Assembly: GCA_018136815.1 (NCBI GenBank)
Contig: CM030932.1
Span: forward strand, 3,150,614-3,214,613
Direction of reading: 5' to 3'
DNA length: 64,000 bases
Origin: Isochrysis galbana
Lineage: Eukaryota > Haptophyta > Isochrysidales > Isochrysidaceae
Below are positions 56,330 through 64,000 of the stretch, one piece after another (positions within the stretch are counted from its first letter, which is position 1; every line of letters begins with the position of its first letter). The notes under the pieces were generated by a model, which was given only the letters and a program-made list of their open reading frames with translations, was not told where the DNA came from and did no database searches. Made by a program: the position numbers and the translations under genes.

Positions 56330-58655
56330 TTAGGTGATGTTACGGATGTCTAGCCCTCCCGCCGCCTGCAGGAGGTCTTCCGATGCTTCTAGGTTGAACT
56401 CCTTGTCCACCGTGTAGAGCGGACTTATCAATTTCTTAAAGTGTTTGTTACTCGGGGCGTGTAGCCCCATATTCTCTCGTTGTTTTTTCAGCCTCAGAAA
56501 GAACCCGACTTTCGCCGTTACTAATAGGTGGTATCTCGCAAGGATCGCTCTTAAGATCGACCTAACGGACCTGCCGTCCGCGTTGCCATATTGGATGTTA
56601 TAAAAGTCAGTTAGGATGTACCTCCACGCCAGGATGCCTAGGTATCCCGAGGAGGGGTGCGGTCTGTCCACTTGATAGCAGAAAAGTCGTTGGGCTGTTT
56701 CGGATCCCGGCCTGAGGCTAATCCCCAGAAGTCCTTCTATGAATTCAAAGATGGGCTCCGTCGCGATGCATGATGCCAGGTGAGTGGAGCTTTCAGGGGC
56801 TATGCCGCAAAAGCGGCATGTTGGATCGTCAGCAAAGCGGTTCGCTGTAGCTAACCTCCTATGTAGGACATGTTTGAAATGCAAGTAAGAGTCTCTAGGC
56901 GTCAAAAGGTTATATTTGTATAATTGCGATATTTGTTTCCACTTTCCCGAGAGGACCGGTAACCTTTTTTCCCATCTTAGTGTGGATTTTTGTGTTTTGG
57001 TTTTCCTCAAAGCGAGGAACGCTTTAGTCAAGTCCCTGACACTTACATCCTCTAGTGTTGTACGCGTGCCTTTTAGCATGTATTCTTGAGGTAACGGGTA
57101 CGCCGTTTCCGCCGGGCCGTCGTACGCATGTCCCCACTTCAGCGGGGTGTATAGTTCGTCGGGCAGTAGTTGCGGGCTAATCCGCTCGTGGATGTGGGGC
57201 TCTCCCATGACATTGAGCTGGACCTTGTGGTAGTCGCCTCTTCGGCGCAGATAAAAGTTATGGTCTATATCGACTAGGATCTCGCCTAGATCGTGTGCGT
57301 CCGGATCTTCCTGAGGGAGTATCTCTTGCTCCTCTGGAGCCGGGGGCGGAGTCTTCGCTTGTTTTTTAAGAAGGTTCATATAATCGAAAGTGGTATGTAT
57401 TAGTCTTGATCTCGTCCACTCAGAAATCTTTTCCCATGACTTAAGAAAGGGGCCTACCGATATGTAATTTCCCCTATGGCGTATCCAACGTTCTCCGTCC
57501 GGCAAGTAAGCCGCGCATTCTTCCATAGTGTAAACGTCCCCCGTATCCGGGTTTATGGTGTTGTGAACAATAACTGTCTGTAGAGACTCCCATTTCGACC
57601 TATGTGAGTGATGGATAGCCGGAGGCTTGTGGAAAAGATGGTGCCATATCGGGGAGCCCTGAGTGCCTTCTCGTGTGATTTCTCCCCTAAGGAAGTTGAT
57701 CCTTCTGAAGTTTTCCAGCGCGTGCTTCCAGAATGCCGGGAGCGTGTTATTGCCGCGAATGCTAGCCGTGAGGCTCTTCGAGTCGACCTTCGAAAAGACC
57801 GCCGCTCGCCCTAAGGGGGTGCGGCTGAACCATTGATCCAAGACTATCTTCCATTCCGCCATTGACGGGTTAAGATATCGGACTATCCATATCGCTTGGA
57901 GCGCCCTCGTGTGTTCGGCCATGGGAAGTAGTCCGACCCCCAATAGGGGCCCGTCTTCGCTTGTGCCTACCCTCGGATATGCCGGAAGGGTTATCCATTT
58001 CCGACCCTCTTGCGAGGAGCCTAGCTCATCCACCTGAAGTCGGGGAGACCTATCCCACAATATAGTTTGAACGTCCGAGTCAATGGCCTCCATGAACCAT
58101 GCCGGAGGAGTGGACGTGGATAGCCAATATCTCGGCGTCCCGTAGATTATGAAGTTCACTAGCAGCGTCCTCCCGTGAATGGAGAGACTCTTCAGACCTC
58201 TCCATGTTGCGACCTTTTTCTTAAGCTTCGCGTATAGCTTCTCCCAGAAGGAGTCGTTTTCTAGCCCTTCCCAGAAAGGGACTCCTAGAATGGTCGCATA
58301 CTCGCCTTCGCCGAGTGTTTTAAGATAAGTTAGCGTCTCGGGGACCTGCGCCCCTGTAAGCGATCCCATTCTTATTAGTATACTCTTGTTTTTGTTCACC
58401 CTAGCCCCGGTGGCGGTTCCATATGTCTCTAAGATGTGCATCGCCCTCTCCAGTGACTCGAAAGAGCTCGCTAAAATTTGCGTGTCGTCGGCAAACTGCG
58501 AAAGCCTTAACTCTCTAGGTCCTATTGTGATTCCCTTCATCTCAGGGTCGGCGTTGACTAGTCGTGTTAGGCCTTCGGCCACTAAGAGAAAAGCTAGGGG
58601 CGATAGCGGGCACCCTTGGGGCATGCCGCAATGTATCGTGAAGGGATTGCTGCGC
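56330..58655 (-). CDS. LINE copy B, RT C-terminal part
   Basis: About 774 residues, from SNPFTIHCGMPQGCPL through QFADDTQI and the CRFCGIAPESSTHLASC zinc knuckle to the end (RNIT). It differs from copy A at about 16 residues. The frame continues past the junction for a few foreign residues (MKQYLSR). Not functional because the front half of the RT is gone. Confidence 0.9.
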
Positions 58656-59000
58656 GAAAGATATTGTTTCATGTCCGAAATTAGCCTTTACTACTACCAG
58701 CCTTCCCGGGATAACTACCGACCAAGATTCTACTACTACGTCGCTTCTGTCTCTTCTAATGGCTACCGCCACTCCGCTCCCAGGGTCGCCCCTAGACGCG
58801 GGGGATTGAAACCAGTCCCAGCCAAGGGACCGGGCCAAACCTTGCACCCTTAGGTGCCACCCATCGCTGTAATGGTGTAGTTCTTGCGCGTACAGAACAT
58901 GGATCCCTCCTAGTCTCGCTTGCGCTAGGGTCGACGTTAATTTATGTTTCGCTCCGTTCAAATTGTATGTCGCAATCTTTAAGTCGCTACTATTCACCAT
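58656..59000 (-). CDS. LINE ORF2 start: APE-type endonuclease fragment
   Basis: Starts MVNSSDLKIATYNLNGAKHK: the LKIATYNLNG strand with its metal-binding Asn is typical of APE-like LINE endonucleases, followed by VLYAQELH with the catalytic Glu and GSGVAVAIRRD. It stops being endonuclease-like near 58660 at the deletion. The start ATG overlaps the ORF1 stop within ATGGTGAATAG. Confidence 0.85.
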
Positions 59001-60639
59001 GACGGTAGAGGCAACTAACTCCGTTCACGCAGTACCCTGGATAAGCCTTATTAGGTTTAAGATTGCATTTGACCATACAAGTTTGTTTGCCCGTGGTGGG
59101 GTCCTTTACCCAACATCCGGGGATGTCGTGGCTGGAGGAGCATTGGACTATTTGACGTCCTTTCATGCGGTTGTTTTTGCATTCGCCCGCCATGAATCGG
59201 CGGCATGGCGCCGCCGCACCAAGGCCCATGAGGGCCCTGTAGTCCATGGCGTTACTTGCGTCCCTTTGGCGCTTTCGTTGTTCCGCTTTCGCCTTATCTT
59301 GTTCGCACGTGCATTGGCGAAAGCTAACTTGGTTTTTACGAAGAAATGAGATAGCCCACGGCTTGTCGTATCCTTTGCAGCCTCCGGGGGCTCCATGGAT
59401 GGCTAACTCCCCTTCAGGAGTCACACATTCCACCGATGATCGGACCGCATAGTCCAAGTTGAAATTTTCTCCGTCATCGAGAGTCACATGAAAGTTGCGA
59501 GGGAAGCGGTGCCCTAAGGCAGACGTGTCCGTGTAAACATAAAAGTGCCAGATGGGACGCTTGCCGGACTCAACTTTCGTGATACCTTCGAGTGAGGTTT
59601 TGGCTCGCTGTTGGTTGCCCCTTAGCACGTGGAATCCCTCGCGCTCGAGTGAGTTAGCCAAGTGCCTAGTCTTGGTCTTAAAAGCCTTGATCGGATCAAA
59701 GATGCGAAAAACAATGTAGGTCGCCACCTCTTTTAGGGAGGACCGGATAGCGCTCGACTTTCGAGGGGCCGAGTCGATTAACGCACCATAGGTGATTCCA
59801 AATTCATGCGGGACTCCCGAGAGTGCTGTGTTAACTTTGTCTCCGTATGCGGCCTTGAATTGATCGTGTGCGTCTTCATCAACATAGAAAATCCAAGGGC
59901 CTTTGCGGCCTTTGTCCATGCCGTCTGGAGTTGCGTCTAGGCCTTCCAGCCTAGAGAGGAGGAATTTCATGAAGGTGGCGACATCCTCGCTCTTGATGTC
60001 CTTTTTGTCATCAGCTAGCTGAGCTAGCTGGATGTAAAAAGGCGTGTCTTCGGGCTCCTCTTCCTCATCAGGTGGAGGAGAAGCAAATGGGGTGGTGTTG
60101 TGGAGAGTCGGCTTTGGATCCGATTGGGGATCCGCCCGCTTGCGCGACGGCTGCTGTGGTTGTTGGGCTTGTGGCTGCTGGGCTTGCTGGGCTGTATCCT
60201 TCCCTTTGTGTCCATGCGCAGCTTGCGCGTATGTCCTGGTCGCTTGAGTTGGTTGTTGGTTTGAGGGCGCAAAGGCCCCCAAAATGGATTGTTGTGTTAA
60301 GTGCCCGCCCCCGAGGGGTGCACTGATGGTAGGAGTGGCCGCCATGGGGGTGGCAGCAGAGCTGCCACCTCCCATGGGGAGTCCTTGAGTTGGTGGAGGA
60401 GCGGAGGGGTTGGGTGGCAGGGCTTTGCCCTGGGTCTGGTTGTCACCAGGGAACAGGACTCTGCCTGTTCCCTGGTTCTGTGGCAGCTTGGGAGGCGAGG
60501 GCGGTGCCGTCATCTCGACGTCGTTGTCAGGCGGCGCGGCGGCCTGTGGGCGCTTGGGCTCCGGCGGTTTGGGGCGGCCCCGTTGGGGCGTCGTGACGGC
60601 GGGGGGCTGGGAGGTGGGAGCGGTCGGCGCGCGCTCCAT
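58990..60639 (-). CDS. LINE ORF1 protein with zinc-finger-like C-terminus
   Basis: 549 residues. The first 200 are Pro/Gln/Ala-rich and disordered. The middle has a folded-looking region (GPWIFYVDEDAHDQFKAAYG; YIVFRIFDPIKAFKTKTRHL) that may be an RNA-binding fold. The end has Cys/His clusters: CRRFMAGECKNN, CSSSHDIPGC and NGVSCLYRHGE, the last resembling CCCH fingers. Role by family: RNA binding and RNP assembly for retrotransposition. Frame intact. The N-terminus matches the fragment at 16369. Confidence 0.82.
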   Translation of the reverse strand: MERAPTAPTSQPPAVTTPQRGRPKPPEPKRPQAAAPPDNDVEMTAPPSPPKLPQNQGTGRVLFPGDNQTQGKALPPNPSAPPPTQGLPMGGGSSAATPMAATPTISAPLGGGHLTQQSILGAFAPSNQQPTQATRTYAQAAHGHKGKDTAQQAQQPQAQQPQQPSRKRADPQSDPKPTLHNTTPFASPPPDEEEEPEDTPFYIQLAQLADDKKDIKSEDVATFMKFLLSRLEGLDATPDGMDKGRKGPWIFYVDEDAHDQFKAAYGDKVNTALSGVPHEFGITYGALIDSAPRKSSAIRSSLKEVATYIVFRIFDPIKAFKTKTRHLANSLEREGFHVLRGNQQRAKTSLEGITKVESGKRPIWHFYVYTDTSALGHRFPRNFHVTLDDGENFNLDYAVRSSVECVTPEGELAIHGAPGGCKGYDKPWAISFLRKNQVSFRQCTCEQDKAKAEQRKRQRDASNAMDYRALMGLGAAAPCRRFMAGECKNNRMKGRQIVQCSSSHDIPGCWVKDPTTGKQTCMVKCNLKPNKAYPGYCVNGVSCLYRHGE

Positions 60640-61050
60640 CGCTAAAACTATAACAATAGTTTTTGAGGGGGCTGCACGGCGATGAAGAGCAGCCGGCAGA
60701 GCTCCTCCATGTCGGGCGTCATCGCGGGCGGGCGCACGCCGGTGACGCGCATCGTGATCTGCGCGAGGTGCTCGTAGGTCTTGCGCAGCCGCATCGTCTT
60801 GAGCACGTCGCGCACCACGCGCGTGGTGACGTCCTCGAGGCGGACGCGCTTCGCGTAGAGCGCGGCCATCACGGCGCGGATGACGCCCTCGTCGATGTCG
60901 AAGGCCTCCTTGGCCTGCACCTGCATCATGCGCTCGTTGAAGTGGTAGAGCCGCTTGTAGCTGAAGCTGGTGAACTCGACCTCGTCGCCGTACGAGACGG
61001 AGGAGGAGGTGGCGTCGAGGTAGGCGGAGGCGCCGCCGCAGGACGGGCAG

Positions 61051-61300
61051 GAGACGGAGGAGGCGGGAATGAGGGAGGCGGCGGAGACGGAGGAGGGGGA
61101 GACGGCGGCGGCGAAGGCGGCGGCGGAGACGGAGGAGGAGGAGACGGCGGTGGCGATGGCGGCGTCAGTGGCGGAGGCGGAGACGGAGGAGGCGGGAATG
61201 AGGGAGGCGGCGGAGACGGAGGAGGGGGAGACGGCGGCGGCGAAGGCGGCGGCGGAGACGGAGGAGGAGGAGACGGCGGTGGCGATGGCGGCGTCAGTAC
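61051..61300. repeat. 129-bp tandem duplication
   Basis: Two units, from 61051 and 61180, begin gagacggaggaggcgggaat and continue with ggcggcgg and ggaggag runs. They encode Ala/Ser/Val repeats on the minus strand just upstream of the VLTF3-type zinc motif. It abuts the GC-palindrome repeat at 61303. Confidence 0.8.
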
Positions 61301-61302
61301 AC

Positions 61303-61490
61303 GCACGGCGCCCCCGCGGGGGGCCGATGCGCATCTGGCGACATGTGATTGCAACTCATCTTGCGCACGGCGTGCGCCTGCCGAAACTCTTATGCGCATC
61401 CATGACGGCGTGCGGAAACTTCCATGCACACGCACGGCGCCCCCGCGGGGGGCCTGATCCACACGCATCTGGCGAAACTCCGGGGTCCTC
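61303..61490 (+). repeat. GC-palindrome repeat, two units
   Basis: Units at 61303-61340 and 61431-61475 carry cgcacggcgcccccgcgggg and gatgcgcat/cacgcat, related to 49495-49740 and to 55695-55765 in reverse. Together with the copy at 55.7 kb they bracket the virus-like fossil and LINE B in inverted orientation. Confidence 0.65.
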
Positions 61491-61550
61491 CTCCCAGACT
61501 TCCTCTTCACTCTCCTCTTCCTCCTCCACAACCCTCCTCGCTCCTTCGAC

Positions 61551-62102
61551 ATGGGCCAGTACTTTGTCTACATCGCCAAGCGACTTGGTCAGCGCACCTA
61601 CGAGGAGATCCGCACCCCAGCCTTCAGGTTCTGCGAACACATGGAGGAGGGCATGGGCGGCGCCATCCTGGCGATGCTGCTCGTCACAGCCTCTGGCATG
61701 GGCCGTGGATGTGGAGACTTCCGCGTGGATCTGGCCAAGGAACGCTACCCGTCGATGTGGGCACTCATCGAGCCATACATGGGCCGTTGGTGCAAGGCAA
61801 CCCTCATGCTCGTCGGCGACTACTCCGACGAGTACGACAGGATCCCCAAGACCAAGTACATTGGAGACGAGGCCGCCGTCGCGTACCTCTGCATGGAATA
61901 CATCATGGCGGTCGCGTACGCTGAAACGAATCCCATGGCGCAAGTGCGCCGAACAGCGGGCAAGCTCTACATGCAGGACCGACCAAGCGTCCTCTCACGC
62001 ATCACAGATCTCGCCATCCAAGATCAGCCGAACGACATCGTCGCCATCGAGGAAGAGGGGTGTGAGAAAAAGACGAAGAAGATGAAAACTCAACACGCGT
62101 AG
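61551..62102 (+). CDS. Hypothetical intronless protein, 183 residues
   Basis: Starts MGQYFVYIAKRLGQRTYEEI, with a hydrophobic Gly-rich stretch (GGAILAMLLVTASGMGRG) and a helical middle (DEAAVAYLCMEYIMAVAYAE), ending in an acidic then Lys-rich tail (EEEGCEKKTKKMKTQHA) that could be a nuclear localisation signal. Codon use and texture look coding and there is no intron. I do not recognise the family. It starts about 60 bases after the GC-palindrome repeat, next to the virus-like fossil, so it could be host or of viral origin; the sequence does not decide. Confidence 0.65.
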   Translation: MGQYFVYIAKRLGQRTYEEIRTPAFRFCEHMEEGMGGAILAMLLVTASGMGRGCGDFRVDLAKERYPSMWALIEPYMGRWCKATLMLVGDYSDEYDRIPKTKYIGDEAAVAYLCMEYIMAVAYAETNPMAQVRRTAGKLYMQDRPSVLSRITDLAIQDQPNDIVAIEEEGCEKKTKKMKTQHA

Positions 62103-63303
62103 CTGGGGAGAGTCACTGCGTGTTGAGAGGAAAGCGGAGGGGGGGGGGGAGGGCAAGCGTGATTAGCTTTGTTTTGTATCACTGTTGTCAATAACTAAAA
62201 AGAAAACAGATAAAAAAACACCTGGTCCTCTTTTGACGGAACGCGACTTCGAGATTGGCCGCCATGGCCACCTAACTAACGCATGGGGGGTCACGAAGGG
62301 TTCAAACGACAACACTGAGGCGCCCACAACCACAAGCAGAGCTCGCTTCAGTCGGCGGGCGAACATGAAGCTCGAACCGCAGAGCCGTCTCTTGAGCCAA
62401 GCTGGTCGGTCGCGCCAGTCGCGAGCGAGCCTGCTAACACGCAACACACACCCCACCACACGCCCACGGGAGCGTGGTGGAGATCGACCACCTCGAGCCT
62501 CGAGCGAGGCGGACGCCATCGCTCCGCTCCGCAGACAAGAAGCGGCAGAGGAATTATTCGCCCCCCCTCACCTAAAAAGTACTCGCTTCCAGGACGGAGG
62601 GAGCAAGGGTTTTTCTTTTGCTCTTTCCCTCCCCACCCCGGCTACCATGGGCGAACTAAGTATAAACTTTGTTGAGTCGCTACTAGCGTCAGGTGTGAGC
62701 CAATAATTACGGTGCACGAGTGGCCGCGCTCGCGTTTGTGTGGAAACACGTGTGTGTGCAGGGGCCGGATGGCACCAGTTGCCGGTGCATCATGAGCGTG
62801 CCTATGGGAACGCCCTCCCTCACTTCGCCACGTCTCACCCGCGCTTGAAGCCCCCGCAACAAACAAGACCAAACACCGCAAAGAGCACGGGCGCGAGAGA
62901 GCGAATAGAAGGCATTTACTCTCTACGCAAGCGATACATGGACAAGGACGGCAAAGGCACACATCCCGGGGACATGGCAGGTGGGTATGGCGCGCATGCA
63001 CATAGAAGCACGCAGCGCAAGTTGATGTCTCAGCTTTGCGCCGTCTAATTGACACGCATCCGAATATTGGGGGCACACGGACGAAAGGTTTGGAGCGGGG
63101 TCATCGCGGGCGAGTGGCGAGAACGCGCGCAGTACAACAGGCCGGACGCGGGCCTGCGGCAACGAGGCGGAATAGTCAAGGACGGGCGCTTGGCGGTCGC
63201 GGCCGCCACCGCCCACAGGCACAACGACGGACGCACGGGGCGGCGACAGATCTCTCCCACCCCTCCGCCTGGACCGGCTGCACGCGGGGTGCCAGGCGCT
63301 CTG
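62103..63303. other. Intergenic, no gene recognised
   Basis: AT-richer at 62160-62220, then mixed. Plus and minus frames of about 100-140 residues overlap here but none shows a motif. The 3' flank of the minus-strand gene at 63304 lies at the right edge. Confidence 0.4.
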
Positions 63304-64000
63304 TTACGCAAGACGTTGGTACACCCGGTCGTACGTCTCGGGCGAGAGCTGCGAGACTGCGAGGGCGAGCAGGGCTGCGATGAAGCCTGCCAGGGGCAGC
63401 GAGAAGAGCACCCACTTCCACGCCGAATAGCCCATCTCCGATTCGAATGCCAGCTCGGTGCTCGGAATGACGAGCCCTTGGTCTCGCACCCAGGGGTCGA
63501 AGTAGCACACAGAGGTTTGACCCGGCGCCATCTCTGGGCGGCGCAAGTTGGCGGTCGCCGAAGAGTGCGAGGCACCATGGTCGTACTGCGACACGGGGCG
63601 GTTGGGGTCGGCAACAGACACCATGAGCGCGCTATGTCCCCGACACCCACGTCCCGTCAAGCCCTCGTATGAGCGTCGCACCTCGACAACTACCGTGCGC
63701 GCCCATAGCTCGTCGGAGGTCGAGATGCCCGCATCCGCGCCCGCCGGGTCCGATACGTCAACCTCGCCCTCCTGCCACGGCGAGGCAAGAGGCTTCAGGT
63801 CGTGCGGCATCTCCACGCACGCGTCGTGACCATCCTCCCCGCAGCCGGTTGCGCTGCCGTCGATGCGATCGCCGATGCCCTGCGCTGCATCGCTGGTCTG
63901 GTTGACGGAGAGCATATGCTCGAGCGCGGCGGACGCGTCGGCGTCGGCGTCCGTGGCCTCGCCCTCGGGACGGAAGCCTATTGCTGGCTCGAGCACAACA
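63304..64000 (-). CDS. Single-pass membrane protein, C-terminal exon (runs off the window)
   Basis: At least 230 residues, frame open to the window end. A long region with Cys residues (GCGEDGHDACVEM; GLTGRGCRGHSALM; SVCYFDP) looks lumenal or extracellular. It contains short strands such as LWARTVVVEVRRSYEGL. A membrane segment follows near the C-terminus (WVLFSLPLAGFIAALLALAV) with a 15-residue tail. Family not recognised. Type I topology is inferred. Confidence 0.6.
   Translation of the reverse strand, partial: VVLEPAIGFRPEGEATDADADASAALEHMLSVNQTSDAAQGIGDRIDGSATGCGEDGHDACVEMPHDLKPLASPWQEGEVDVSDPAGADAGISTSDELWARTVVVEVRRSYEGLTGRGCRGHSALMVSVADPNRPVSQYDHGASHSSATANLRRPEMAPGQTSVCYFDPWVRDQGLVIPSTELAFESEMGYSAWKWVLFSLPLAGFIAALLALAVSQLSPETYDRVYQRLA

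Larger units (their letters stand above)
56026..60669 (-). mobile_element. LINE copy B, both ends present, internal deletion
   Basis: Minus orientation, flanked by the 18-bp target duplication gggctgcacggcgatgaa (56008-56025 and 60670-60687). The sense 5' end reads ctcaaaaactattgttatag and the 3' end has the T-run. Order on the sense strand: short 5' UTR, ORF1 (60639-58990), start of ORF2 with the endonuclease, deletion junction near 58655, RT C-terminal half and 3' UTR. Compared with copy A and a usual endonuclease, at least about 1.6 kb is missing across the endonuclease C-terminus and the RT N-terminal half including its first catalytic Asp. Confidence 0.92.
55860..61060 (-). pseudogene. 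Virus-like fossil: VLTF3-type late transcription factor gene, split by LINE B
   Basis: Minus-strand segments on both sides of LINE B (about 60688-61060 and 55862-56007) belong to one gene of the VLTF3 family, a late transcription factor of nucleocytoplasmic large DNA viruses also found in Polinton-like viruses. The upstream segment shows a CPSCGG motif, then YKRLYHFNERMMQVQAKEAF and a LKTMRLRKTYEHL helix, in family order. The gene is broken; the LINE insertion is the most obvious break. It probably records an old insertion of a large virus or Polinton-like element. LINE B, being about 98% identical to copy A, is much younger. No capsid or packaging gene is recognised nearby. Confidence 0.72.

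Noticed and set aside
62163-63222. Several 70-170 residue frames near the right end
   Set aside because: No recognisable domain, mutual overlap and unremarkable composition.

Overview
This is a GC-rich nuclear segment from a photosynthetic protist. Genes have short, mostly GT-AG introns, and pyrimidine-rich tracts often sit just before the start codon. One small protein has a secretory-type leader ending in an ASA-like site, as plastid proteins of secondary-plastid algae do. I favour a haptophyte-like alga, but this is inferred from gene structure and composition, not from a marker gene.

Host genes, left to right: a 17-exon DNA polymerase alpha catalytic subunit (652-7500, +); a multi-exon SGNH/GDSL-esterase-like membrane protein (11688-15797, +); a dual immunophilin joining FKBP, ankyrin repeats and cyclophilin (18342-20238, -); SEC61 alpha (27220-29592, +); a small plastid-type membrane protein (33222-33878, +); a Lin0512-family protein (36107-36802, -); a RETSAT/carotenoid-isomerase-like FAD oxidoreductase (39029-42250, +); a two-RanBP2-zinc-finger protein (44961-46131, -); an intronless TOD1/MUCI70-like protein (51216-51923, -); a MOT1/BTAF1-like N-terminal fragment (52728-53614, +); an unrecognised intronless 183-residue protein (61551-62102, +); and the last exon of a membrane protein running off the window (63304-64000, -). 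They are unrelated housekeeping genes with no operon-like logic.

Between them lies much mobile DNA. A LINE family is present as a 5'-truncated copy with an open RT reading frame (A, 20899-24735), a copy with both ends but an internal deletion (B, 56026-60669), a short 3' stub (C, 47913-48548) and a 5'-end relative (16338-16740). Copies A and B are about 98% identical in the shared protein, so the family was active recently. A second T-tailed retro-repeat family has four copies. Three MITE-like elements have clear terminal inverted repeats and 8- or 9-bp target duplications (9606-10093, 31285-31869, 37936-38154). A hAT transposase remnant lies at 54890-55442. Two 361-bp inverted arms (20538-20898 and 26269-26629) enclose LINE A and an unclassified dispersed repeat.

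A fossil of a virus-like gene (VLTF3-type late transcription factor, known from nucleocytoplasmic large DNA viruses and Polinton-like viruses) lies at 55.86-61.06 kb, split by LINE B, which made an 18-bp target duplication. It is the strongest sign of a former viral insertion. I found no capsid, packaging ATPase or integrase gene in the window.
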